NCBI GenBank assembly: GCA_028565635.1
Contig: JAOXYB010034729.1
Span: 1-29,483 of the forward strand
DNA length: 29,483 bases
Direction: 5' to 3'
DNA from: Phoronis ovalis
Taxonomy: Eukaryota; Phoronida; Phoronidae
Every line of letters begins with the position of its first letter. The stretch's first letter is position 1. Of this stretch, positions 1-10,900 are shown piece after piece. Under the pieces are notes generated by a model, which saw nothing but the letters and a program-made list of their open reading frames with translations, had not been told where the DNA came from and did not search any database. Made by a program: the position numbers and the translations under genes.

Positions 1-371
1 GTGACCTTGAGAAGTAGGTCATATTCCGATACGAATCTTTGACATTTTTCATTTGCGTAACAATTTTCTTGTTTGTGGCAGAAAACCCTAAAAATGGGTG
101 GATATTTTGAGTTTGGGTTGCACATACCCATCTAAAAATATGGTCAGTTCTCCCCCTGGGTAACGCATCAGACAGCAGTTACAGTAATTTTGAAAGAGTA
201 CCCCACAATGATAAACCAGATTATAATGCGTGATGTATTCTATTCTTTCCTAATGTAAAAAAACAGTAATGTTAAAAAAATATAATCCTACACATTAGAC
301 ATGACAAATGTCTTGTTTGTATGTAGCTTACATTTCAACGCCATTTTTATAAAGGACTTTTTACTGTTTAG
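1..371. other. HLCS: Probable HLCS intron (5' edge of window)
   Basis: A+T-rich DNA ending in the acceptor at 371. No HLCS exon could be recognised here by frame or motif; the preceding exon is presumably outside the window. Confidence 0.6.
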
Positions 372-528
372 GATTCAAAGTCATCATTTTTAACTGCTGT
401 GCGAAGGAGGAGTGGAAAATCAGGAGCTGCTCAAGTGATCAAATCTTCAGAGATGACATTGCACTTTGTCAGTCCCGGAGAAGAACATTTAGAGAGAATT
501 TCCAACCATTATTTACCTGTGGAAATAG
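372..528 (+). CDS. HLCS: HLCS exon (linker before catalytic domain)
   Basis: The acceptor is TTTAG before 372 and the donor is ATAG/GT after 528. It encodes 52 codons plus one base ([15 protein letters not shown]... to ...NHYLPVEI), just N-terminal to the catalytic domain. The last base G joins AT of the next exon to give Asp. This segment is poorly conserved in the family; support comes from the open frame and perfect phase match with the next exon. A reading frame opening at GTG 399 is only the internal part of this exon. Confidence 0.85.
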
Positions 529-3121
529 GTATTACTAAGTGCACTATTGTTTGGCATTATTTGCTACTACTACTACTACAACATTATATGTACCTACAAA
601 TCTCATGAAAATGGCATGAATTTTTTGCAGGATTTGTGATTAAAACATATTTTTAAATAATAATGTCAAAACAATTATTAATAAAATATGTTAAAATAAT
701 TATTGCAGAGAATGTTTGAAATCATTGTATCCCTATTCAGTTCAGTTTCCTCGACATGTAGTGGCTGTGAGTTGTCATGTGTATGCCATTTTTGACATAT
801 TCGCTGGTATTGACAGTTTTCTAAACATTTTGCTCAGGACAATCTTTTCACTTTGAAAATCTTACCAAAATTGTAAAAATCATCTTGGATTTGATTGTAC
901 ATGCTTACAAAAAATTTCATTAAGTGTGGACATTTCATACTCCATGATAAAACAGCAAATTAGCATCAACTTGTTACTGATTAAGGTCAAAATTTAATTT
1001 TCTACTTATTTGCATTGAAATAAAGTTGAAAAATTTTCTTTTATTAAAATTTTTACTTTATGATTTGCAGATTCCCACAACTTGAACTTTAATTTTAACG
1101 AATATGCCAAAAATCTCAAGACCAGCATTCTAGGAAAAGTAGTCTTGTACTCTGATGTGGTAACTAGTACAATGAACATCACAGATGTCATTCAGTTTGT
1201 AGTACCAGAAAATGTTGGTTTAGTGGCCATTGCTGATAGGCAAACAGGTGGAAAAGGTAGGATAAATTCAAGAAATATTGAACGTTAAGATTTTTTGCCT
1301 CAGAACCTGTCATCATCATTGGTCAGCCACGGCAGAATCAATTTCGCTAGCTTCCTGCAGCTAACAAACAAGCTTTGCATATAGAATGTATGTTGAAATA
1401 TTAATGTGATATTGTAAATAATTTCAGGCAGAGGCGGTAATGCATGGTTGAGCCCTCAAGGTTGTGCACAGTTTACACTCTTTGTCCAGATACCATTGTC
1501 AAGCAAACTTGGGGGAAAGCTTGGTTTTATACAACATATTACGGGTTTAGCTGCAGTTCATGCTGTAAGAGGATTGCCTGGTTATGAGGTATTTTAATCC
1601 TGCTATCATGTAACATCAACTTTATCAAGGGGTCTATGTCTTTTTTCCCCAATTTTAATTTTTATGTCTTGAATATTATTAAACCTTGTTGTTTATCCAT
1701 TCATCATGTAAGAGTCAATTTAAATTTCTCTTGCCAGAATTATTTTCAAAAAATACCTTTGATATCTGAATCCATCATGGTTAATAATAAAATATAAAAT
1801 GTTTATAAGGTGCCAGATACAAAATTACATAATTTTTATTTGGTTCTAAAATGCGATTTTTTTCATACAGGATATTGAAGTGCGACTTAAGTGGCCTAAT
1901 GACATTTACTACAAAGATGAGATCAAATGTGGCGGCGTTCTTGTGAAGTCAACAACATTTCAAGGAAAACTAATGGCTCACATAGGTATGAATACTTTAT
2001 CAAACTTTTTTTGAGTGAGAAGTACATACAGGATAATTGAACAGTTGAGTCAATAAAAACGTGTGTTTGGGAGATCTTGCTTGATCAAGATATTAAAATG
2101 TAATAACTGATGCTGGTTCAAAATGAAAATATCAATATTTTATTAATTATTTTACTTCAGCCCAATTTAGGTTCTCATCTTACTGTATCTGCATATTTAT
2201 TTAGCATTATTGTGAAAATTGTTTGATAAGTTTTAGTGACTGCACACAGTTACATTATATGCTAGATGAGGTCTTCTTACTCGATTATGATTGTATTATA
2301 TCTTTAACTGCAGGTATTGGATTTAATGTTAACAATAGCACACCAACCATATGTGTAAATGATATGATTAAAGAGTACAATTGTTTGAATGGCAGTAATC
2401 TGGACCTACTAACAGTAGAACAAGTGATTGGTCGCATAATTACTTGTTTTGAAAAATTGGTAGAAGACTTTAAACAAGATGGCGGAAACTCATTTTTGAA
2501 AGCCTACTATAAATATTGGCTTCACAGGTACAGCATTAGCCTCTATTAGCTAAGCTTGATTATTAAAAGATCTTACTGATTGGACTGAGAAATTAGTAAT
2601 ATCATTGAGCTGGATGATTGAACTAATAGAAAACTGGAAAAAAATCCCCAAAACACAAATTAAAAGTAAAACCTACTTAAATATTTCTGTGATTCTAAAG
2701 CCAGGGAGTAATTGATAAGGTGTTAACGAGGGTGACAAGATTATGCTGCTGACAATATTGAATGTACTCACAGGCCAAACAGCCTTAGTAGGGTTTGATT
2801 AACAAGATCCTCAATTATTTTTACAAAGCATTTCGAAATGCAACTATTTAGAAATACGGACAAGAAATTCTTTAATGCAATTGTAGAATATTTTAGCATT
2901 CGGTAATATTGTCATATATTTTATGTCAAAAATATCAATCACTTTTCAGTAATGCCACTGTGATGCTGGAAAGTGAAAACAAGATTGAAGTTGAAATAGT
3001 AGGACTGGATGCTAATGGCTATTTACTAGTTAAAGACAAGACAGATTCACTTATCAGTGTGCAGCCCGATGGGAATTCATTTGATATGATGCGGAACTTG
3101 ATTGCGTTTAAAACAAGATAG
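372..3121 (+). CDS. HLCS: Holocarboxylase synthetase / biotin-protein ligase, C-terminal part (six exons, 5'-partial)
   Basis: Exons 372-528, 1071-1256, 1428-1588, 1871-1985, 2314-2527 and 2950-3121 join in one frame with GT-AG introns and encode 334 residues ending at TAG 3119-3121. The product matches the catalytic half of animal HLCS, which makes biotinyl-AMP and transfers biotin to lysines of carboxylases in cytosol and mitochondria. Visible hallmarks are [15 protein letters not shown] near the domain start, the nucleotide/biotin loop [14 protein letters not shown], the catalytic KWPNDIYY motif, [18 protein letters not shown], and a terminal cap domain ([27 protein letters not shown]). 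The usual animal protein is roughly twice this length, so the N-terminal half is outside the window. It faces sim tail-to-tail. Family assignment is very secure; exon edges come from frame continuity and splice consensus. Confidence 0.96.
529..1070 (+). other. HLCS: HLCS intron
   Basis: A 542-bp A+T-rich GT-AG intron. It carries a short trinucleotide tract (CTA repeats, about 563-577). Nothing else was recognised. Confidence 0.85.
1071..1256 (+). CDS. HLCS: HLCS exon (start of BPL catalytic domain)
   Basis: Acceptor TTTGCAG ends at 1070; donor AAAAG/GTAGG follows 1256. It encodes residues through [18 protein letters not shown], then YSDVVTSTM and [10 protein letters not shown]. The intron interrupts the glycine-rich biotinyl-AMP loop, with GRGGN supplied by the next exon. 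Without splicing the frame runs into a stop soon after 1256. Confidence 0.93.
1428..1588 (+). CDS. HLCS: HLCS exon (GRGGN loop)
   Basis: Acceptor ATTTCAG ends at 1427; donor GAG/GTATTT follows 1588. It starts with [19 protein letters not shown], the conserved loop of animal biotin ligases, and continues through the helix ending [10 protein letters not shown]. It ends in phase 0. Confidence 0.95.
1871..1985 (+). CDS. HLCS: HLCS exon (KWPND catalytic motif)
   Basis: Acceptor CATACAG ends at 1870; donor ATAG/GTATG follows 1985. It encodes [20 protein letters not shown], then [18 protein letters not shown]. The lysine of KWPND contacts biotin and ATP in biotin ligases. Confidence 0.95.
1986..2313 (+). 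other. HLCS: HLCS intron
   Basis: A 328-bp GT-AG intron. The stretch from about 2223 is an open frame continuous with the next exon, but it lacks any HLCS similarity and is excluded by the CTGCAG acceptor at 2313. Confidence 0.85.
2314..2527 (+). CDS. HLCS: HLCS exon (end of catalytic domain)
   Basis: Acceptor CTGCAG ends at 2313; donor CACAG/GTACAG follows 2527. It encodes [19 protein letters not shown] and the helical part ending [10 protein letters not shown]. The reading frame stays open upstream into the intron, but the family match begins only at the acceptor. Confidence 0.94.
2528..2949 (+). other. HLCS: HLCS last intron
   Basis: A 422-bp A+T-rich GT-AG intron with nothing recognised inside. 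Confidence 0.85.
2950..3121 (+). CDS. HLCS: HLCS terminal coding exon (C-terminal cap domain)
   Basis: Acceptor TTTTCAG ends at 2949. It encodes [20 protein letters not shown], then the conserved [15 protein letters not shown] near the C terminus, ending FKTR and TAG at 3119-3121. This SH3-like cap is a typical ending for animal HLCS. Confidence 0.95.
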
Positions 3122-3131
3122 TTCAGTTGTC

Positions 3132-3137
3132 AATAAA
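3132..3137 (+). terminator. HLCS: HLCS poly(A) signal (proximal)
   Basis: AATAAA (in AATAAATAA) begins only 11 bases after the HLCS stop, so if used the 3' UTR would be a few tens of bases long. Confidence 0.55.
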
Positions 3138-3324
3138 TAACATGTGATTCAACTCTCTTAACTTCAGGCTACTTTAGCATCAACATAAATCTGATGGAAA
3201 TAACTAGTTATAATTATCCACATCCGACATCAAATTTGAAAATGTTTCTGGTGCACTGAGAAAAACCTAAGAAATGTTCCTGAAGATGAATATAAGAAGT
3301 TACTTTTGTATTGCTGTGATTGCT

Positions 3325-3330
3325 TTTATT
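3325..3330 (-). terminator. sim: sim poly(A) signal candidate
   Basis: TTTATT on the plus strand is AATAAA on the minus strand. It is the only canonical hexamer I found on that strand between the sim stop (3820) and HLCS, implying a sim 3' UTR of about 0.5 kb. Confidence 0.45.
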
Positions 3331-3464
3331 ACTCTAGGAGACCAGAATGTAAACTGGCTCTGGCATTTGCTTAAGAATCATTAACTGATTATAGTAATGT
3401 GTTACTCTGTGTTTTTGTTGTATGTGTTTCGAATAAGAATTAATACAGAGACAACAAAAAATTC

Positions 3465-3470
3465 AATAAA
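3465..3470 (+). terminator. HLCS: HLCS poly(A) signal (distal candidate)
   Basis: A second AATAAA on the plus strand, followed by further copies near 3492-3501 and at 3545-3550. Use of these would make HLCS transcripts run into the sim 3' UTR on the opposite strand. Confidence 0.35.
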
Positions 3471-3819
3471 TTAGTTCCTATTTTTGTAAGCAAATAAATA
3501 AAAATATAATGCTTGGTTTCCTACAGGATTCGAATGTACACTCTAATAAATACAGGTTAACTACGTGTACATGACTAGAATAATAAGACAAACTATTTGT
3601 CAAGCACAAATGCATCATTGTGTCAGAATTCGGTATGAAATATACCTTTCTGTTTTGGCTCAAAAATATTTTATAAAAAAGGTAACATGTAGCCACAAAT
3701 AATATGCTTATACTGCATATATACATATTCTCCTTATAAAACACAGATATATATGTGGTATGACTTGTTTCATTTCATTGGTACTGGAAGGAAAACTCCA
3801 AAGCACATGATTTTGTGAA

Positions 3820-4930
3820 TTAGTGCACATAACCATTAGCAATCTGATACTGGTGTGTGTTATCTACAATTACGCTGGTATAACCCATCTGTGGTATCAT
3901 GTACTGTTTTGGATGATGTAATCTGTTATTAGCATATGAGTCGTAGATACAAGTACTTTTTACAGTTTCTTCGTAGTACCTAGGAGGCATGCTCATGTAA
4001 GGCACCATGCAATTATTTCCTGTAAAATACAAGCTTGATTTCTCTGTTGAAGGTGGAGAAATATTTCTGTAGGTAGCTTGGGATTGATTTAATGGAATAT
4101 TTTGGGAATAGCACTGATTAGATTGTCTTATAACTGATCTTGGCACTGATTGGCTGGTTGGTGATCTTTGACCATGTTCTGGTGATCTTTGATATACACT
4201 TTGGCTTTCTACCTCTGGTGATCGTTGAAATGAGCTTTGTTGAGCTACCACCCGATTGATGGCTGGTCTTGGATATGTTTCTTCCTTAACGAGTCTTTGT
4301 GTTGCTTCAGTAACTAGAGACTCAAATTTTGAGCAAGATTTGGAAGGTAAATCTTTAGAGCATTCTCGTTCTTCATTTACAACATCTAAATCCGAATGTG
4401 AAGAATCAGAGCAATTACTGTAAGGTCCCGGTGGATAATGGGACAATGGTGTGTGACTGTAACTTGTTTCACAACTACTACTTCTTGATGTTTGACCTGA
4501 ATGCACACAATTATATTGCGGTGGAGCGGCAGAAGAAACGTGTGGAACCTCTTGGTGGTCAGAATATGGCGAACTCTGTGCAGAATCTGGCGTTAGTTGT
4601 GTAGGTGACCGGTGTACTTCATGTACAGACCGTACTGCCATTCCATAATATGATTGTTCTAGAACAGTTTTATCACTGTATGATCCATTATATTGATACG
4701 GATTGGATATTTGTTGGTAGCCGTGATACATTGGCATACCAGTATATTCATAACGTTTATCCACATAGTCCGCACCATATTCACTAGGATGCAAATTATA
4801 TGGTGTTTTTCTCGGTTTTGTTTTATTTTTTGCCTTGCCTGTCCTTGGTTTTTCTTGTGATAATCGGAAACTATTCTCTTTAACTTGAGTTTGTTCTAAC
4901 TGCAGTTGCAAATGCCTTCCTTCAATTTCC
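3820..4930 (-). CDS. sim: sim last exon (C-terminal regulatory tail)
   Basis: Acceptor TTATTGTAG precedes 4930. The 370-codon exon (including stop) begins [14 protein letters not shown], comparable to the segment after NYVL in vertebrate SIM. It is rich in Ser, Tyr, Pro and Gln. Recognisable patches are the basic [30 protein letters not shown] at about 532-548, resembling the KIETLI.ATQ..IKEE block of SIM2; three QRSP motifs at about 566, 578 and 585; and YTSVIVDN near the end, resembling TSVIITNG of vertebrate SIM. The stop is at 3822-3820. The plus-strand open frames at 4398-4604 and 4605-4787 are antisense shadows. Confidence 0.94.
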
Positions 4931-7900
4931 CTACAATAAAAAAACAAGGATTTATCATAGCGATCACTGAAGTGTTTTTAATGTTAATGTACTAGCAGTA
5001 ATTATAAAAACTAGTCTCTAAAACACATAATCCGGCGGACATAATGTTCATTTCCAATTAACTCCTTTACGTTTTCTAAATTGAGAACTTACTAAACATA
5101 ATAGAATGACTTGCACTGAAACATTTATTATTTCATGAGTCTCAGTTATGAGTATGTCCTGAGACATATGTCACTTCAGTTTTGTTGTGCAACACTTAAA
5201 AAATATCATCATTCAACTATGTGTTGTGATGATAATGATCAGTGTGCTTGCTAAAAATATGTTTCTGTATTAATTATACATATTACATGGCTAACAATTA
5301 CAGAAACAACTATTAATAATAGGTATGTGTTTGTAGTTGCCTTGCAAGAATCTTTCTCCATCCACAGATTTGCATAATTGAGGAAAGAATTTTTGAGAAG
5401 CCTCCGCTGAACACTGACTACATAATTTTCTTACCCTAAGACGTAGTTGACACTCACAATACAGTGCGGTCTCGAGGAACGGCTATTGTGCACAATTGTT
5501 GCATAGCTTTGTATCCATACCCATCCACCATCTTTGGTTAGAAATCTATAATATCTTGTTGTAACCTGGCCTTTTGAAAGTACTATAATATAAAGCATGA
5601 TTTGTTATCATCTATGCCGAAATGCATGATAAATTAATTAGTATGTCACTCTACGTTCTTGTAGTACCAGAGTCATGGGTAACATACTATAATGAATGTG
5701 TAGTCTGAAAAGGTGTTTCATGGTTAGAAGCTTGAATACTACGAAACGATACTGTTATAAGAAATCCAATTAAGTAATAAGCAAAATGAGAAATTCGAAA
5801 ATACATTTCAACATGTGGTTTAGCCCGGGGGGGGGCTACTGCCAACCAAAGTGGTTATACATAGGTGCCGCCCCATGGTGTATAGTTTTTCAGGGTCCCT
5901 GCTTGATAATGGGTTATTTTTCAGACCAGGACGCTCACAACGGGGTATATTTTTAGCTTACTGGTCCTGAAAATCTATGTTCGCTTACAAAGGAGTATGT
6001 GTTTTGCCATGGGTGTTACTAAAGGGGTATGTTTTTAGCCATCTTTTCTGGCAACGGGGTAAGTTTTAGCCATCTTTTTGGACAACAGGAAATATTTTTG
6101 CCACAGCTGGCTTGCAACGGATAAATTGTTTTGAGGCCTGGGACTCAACACTTTTCCATAGATTGGCCAAGTAACCCCCCCCCCCCGGAGTATAACAACT
6201 TGATATTTTATGTTGTCAAATATTAGATCAAAATGCGGAAAACTCTCATAGCACTCACATCAGTATTTTTCACTAATTATATCAATTGGTACAAAAACAG
6301 TTTGAGAAACAGAAGTAGATATACTTACACATATGATGTGAATATTTCATATGCATGATGTCAGCACCATGTATATAATGATAAAGAGTTTTCTCTATTA
6401 AATCTTGAGGCTCATAACCTGTTGAATAGGACACCCTGATAAAGAAGAAGGAGAAAATTAATGAAATTAAAATTCCATGAAATTTTAAAAGAACAAACAT
6501 AAATGGGTTTATTTAAATATTAACTAAATATGTATATATAAACTGATTCAGAGTTGAAATATCTCTGGTGGACATCAAAAACTTTGAAAGTAAGCTTGTT
6601 TGAGTTTAACGAATATCCATGTCTCAGATCCATGAAGACAGATGTTTGGTAATAAGTTAGACCGAATCCATGTTCTGTAGGATTGTACCGTTTTTAAGGT
6701 GTCAGTATTGTACATAATTAAAGTAGCCTTCTCCACAAACGAAACTTGTTCCACGCCATGTCCTGTCTTTTCAAGAACTTTAGTTAATTTTTCGATAATT
6801 TTAATGCATAAAAGCATGCTATACCTTGCATCTAAGAAAATAAGCTTCAGATCTAGACTTGCACGAAACATGAACATATTGGAATATAACTTCATTTCAG
6901 TTATTGCACTGGGTGGAAGTGAATGACCAACAGCAACCATGCCGACATTATGGTGACAGCCTTCATATGGTCCACCATCCATGGCGAAATGCTTGAGTTT
7001 GAGATAACCATTGCAGTGTATAACCTGAAAATATGATATACAATATGAGACATCATAATGTATATGGTACTTCTGTAAATTACCTTCACGAGCAATGAGG
7101 TACCACAGTTCCATTTGTGCTGATATAAAATATTTTTCTGGCGTCATAAAGTTAAATTCTTTTATCTCTTTATTTTCTAATCTATTCGCAACAGTCGCCA
7201 TATTTTATTGTAGCCTTTATTTCAGTAAAGTTAAATGCTTAATTTAAATTCTCAATTTTCTATTGATATACTACCTGAAATAGGTACGAAGAGTAGTTAC
7301 GTTTGTACCTTGTAGCCACCTGATGTTAATCCAGCATTTCTTTTGGCTAATACACATTTCATTCGTATAAAAAATGATCTCTCTATTTCGTAATCACCGT
7401 GCATATGAGGCGTAAAAGGTGGATGTTGTGTTAATAAAGCTGTCATTTCGTCGTGATCAGAAGGATGGATGTACTCATAAATACTGTTGCCCGTTAGTTC
7501 AACCTGAAAACAATAAATAAATAATGGCAAAAATGTTAACACTGGGAGTGAACAGTCACTGTAAACGAAATAGTTCACCTAACGAATTAATGACACTTGA
7601 TGCATGTACCTGATAATCAAAGATTCAAATCATCTATGTTCGCAATGTTATATTTCAACCTGCTCTTACTATATTTGAATTCATGCATTAGATTATGTTG
7701 ACCTCATCAATTTCCACAGTGACTACTGCTTCTTTAAATTGTGCATTTATTGCTCGTTATTATGCAAAATTTGTGGATGTGAACATAGTCGTTTATATGT
7801 CCAGCTACGTTTTCACAATTTTAAATGTTGACATAACTTACCTGTGAAAGCCCAAGGTGGACTGAAGCTGTTTCAGATATGTACATAATTTTTCCATCAG

Positions 7901-10900
7901 GAGATACGACAAAAATAAAACCATCTAGTGTTTGTAAAAGTTGAGATCCTAATTCTTTCTCCAAAGGATTAATCTTTGATGATCGATATCCCCAAGCGTC
8001 TCCAAGTCCTACAAGATGAAAATAGATGTCCCTGTCACTATTAAATTATTATGGTCAATTAAGGCTGAGACAAATATAAGTCTGAGATTAAGGTAATGAT
8101 AAATTACGTAAATGACGTAAATGTGACGGGAAATCTGATAAGAGACATTAGTATCAACCCCGAGGTATTAACTAAAGCAGTTACAAATTCAGATCTCGTG
8201 AGATTCATCTAGTGAAAACGACGGCGATATTATCAAAACACACAAAATTAGTAAATCATAGATAAATGCGATTACATTCATGTATTCCCAACGGACGTAC
8301 TTTCCGTTGAAGATGTTATGCAAAGCCTAGTGAAGGGTTCTTGGCAGGGTGTTTACCTAAAAGATAGCATTATGCGCAATTTATGCGATAATTACTGTTT
8401 TAAATTTAAAATCATAACCATTTTATGGAGCTTGCACAGCAGTAAAAATATTAGAACTTTTGGTTGTACATTTAATGGTCACATCAGAATGTACATGCAT
8501 GTCATCAACATTCTCCAATGACTGTATTGAAATTTGTCTAGTTAAGAATAGTGTCGACCAATTCCTTTATTAAGCGCGTGATTGTTCTTAAAATACGTTA
8601 ATCATTGTATTAACTACACTGCTGCACATTGCTAAAAAAATTATGGTGTGAACTGTGACAACTGATTGAGTCGGCTACAATAATACGAACAGCTTAAGAC
8701 ACATTTTTTTTATCTGATGGACAATTTAAAGAAAACGGCACACCTGTCTGAAAACAGATTATTTTTGATTGACAAATGTGACAGAAAACTCTTTTATGAA
8801 TTTTATATTTTGTGTTTATATATTTGTATTAAAATCTTTTGCTTTTTTCAATGATACTTGCCAAACAAATATTTATATGGGACAGCATGCCTCACTAGTT
8901 GCGATTTACTTCGATAAATACAACGTTACGCCGCCTACTTTTACGCGGTTACAGGACATTACCAGTTTTTAACATACATCAGTTCACTATTTAAGACAAA
9001 GAAATACAAACTGTGTGCATCATTATAACACCTGTTGAATAATGATATTTTGTTTAATTGTCGACTCTTTGTGAGACAGTGTGTTTAATTCAAACATTAC
9101 GCTTATCTAAAAATAAGCCCTACCTTGAAAAGATGTTTTCTTTGAAGAATAACTCCACTGTGACAACGTACGAAGGATTTTGAGCCCTATTAGCAAGTAA
9201 CCTAATATGTCTTTTAATGGTTGCATTTATTTTTATACACAGTAAAACTATAGTTTTATTACCATTGTTTTGTACTATTATTATTATTATCATTATCAAT
9301 ATTATATTCCTTTCAAAAAATTCATAACAAAGCCTAGATAGAGCTTCTATTCGAATAAGTTAGTATATGGTTAGTAATAAGTCAGATACAGTAGATGTCA
9401 AAATAATTTGCAGCTGCTATCTTGACTATGAAGCCATAATTAAATTTTCATCACAATAAAACAAACGAATGATGGAATACAATTCAAGATTAATTTACAT
9501 GCAAGGCTATAAAATTTGACACTTTGTCAGCAATCATTAGTTGCTAACACCAACTGCAGTGGCATCCTATTTGTTAGTCTGATTCTGACAGGCGCATGAC
9601 TTGCAGAGAAACTGATTTTCAATTCCTCCGATGAAAACTTGTATCTTAGAAAAGTCAATGTATTCCTTACGGGAAAGTGTGTTTGTATCATCTTGCTATT
9701 CGTTTTACTTGTAATTGTAGTGACGGAAGTGAATTTTTAAAAAGCATTTAGTTCATTTATAAACTATCTAGTCCACTGCATATGTTGATCATAATAACCC
9801 GAGCGGGATCAATTCTTCACACTTTACACTTCAGATCGAATTTTGGGCGGTTTAATGAAAAAGTAAATTAATAAAACTATACATTTTTAGAAAACTATTA
9901 AAAAGATTATGAAAATTTACTTTACTTATCTGTCACATGAATATGTAATCAATGAGGAGGCCATTTTGGGTATAAATTCACGTTTTTCAAAATGTAAACT
10001 TCAAAACAATATAAGTCCAGCACTTCTGTAGATACAAAGTGGAAGCTTGGCCAACATTAACTTTAAATAGAAATCTCAAAATTGGTGTCTCATATTTTTA
10101 CGATTTTGTGTTCTTCTTAAATTATGACTTTCCAAAATTCAATTGCCAGAATTATTTTTTTCTGACACCTATATTTTTAGAAGCACACCATTTAAGAACT
10201 AAGAAAGAATTCAAAAATCTGAGACACAAATCTGAGAGTTCCTAGTTGGAAGTTAATTTTAGCCAAATTTTAACTTTGTATCTGCAGAAGTGTTGGACTT
10301 ATATTATTGAAGTTTACGTTTTGAAAAACGCAAGGTTTTACCCAAAATGGTCCTCTTATTGATTACATAATCATGTGATAAATAAGTAAATAAAAAAAGG
10401 TACACTTTTATTAATATATTTTTCCAAAATTCGACTGATAGGGTAAAGTGTGAATAACCTGTCCCGAACGGGTATAGCCACGTTAAGTGATATTTCGTAC
10501 ATGTGATAACCTCATAACCAAACAGAATGCAGGAACTTTGATCGCACGCACTATTTTGATCGCACGCACTATTTTTTTTAGATCGATGTCATCATCATCA
10601 TCATATGCGTAAATCATAAAATGTCGAGAACAACCATAAAACAGGAAACATTTCGCCCAATTTGTCTGTTAACTAATCATTTTAATATATGGTCTCATTT
10701 TAAGATTTAAAATCGTAATATTTTTCAATTATTTACTGCAATCTCTTGACATCACTTTGATAAATGTACGGTATAATAATAGTTGAGATATATATCTTGT
10801 TGTTGAGTACCAGCTGCGTTAAGTCATCAGATATGAATATGACTGCTACAATTGTAGTTGCAATATTTATACTTTATTTTAATTTACAGATACATTTGTG

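Larger units (their letters stand above)
3122..3819. other. Convergent intergenic / 3' UTR region
   Basis: The 698 bases between the two stop codons. It contains poly(A) signals for both strands and no supportable gene. The minus-strand open frame at 3478-3744 has no family resemblance and lies in the expected sim 3' UTR. Confidence 0.7.

Noticed and set aside
1-60. Possible end of an upstream HLCS exon at the window edge
   Set aside because: GAGAAGTAGGT could be a donor, but there is too little sequence to test frame or similarity.
2223-2313. Upstream extension of HLCS exon 2314-2527
   Set aside because: The frame is open, but the translation has no HLCS similarity and a CTGCAG acceptor with matching phase lies at 2313.
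3520-3545. GGATTCGAAT as a tRNA B-box or SINE hint
   Set aside because: No matching A-box or cloverleaf fold nearby, and it lies in the sim 3' UTR.
4398-4787. Two plus-strand open frames opposite the sim last exon
   Set aside because: They are antisense shadows of a strongly supported coding exon and contain no recognisable motif.
6575-7201. A 208-residue minus-strand open frame as an independent protein
   Set aside because: Only 7024-6825 has family similarity (sim exon 4). The remainder reads through intron DNA and is removed by good splice sites.
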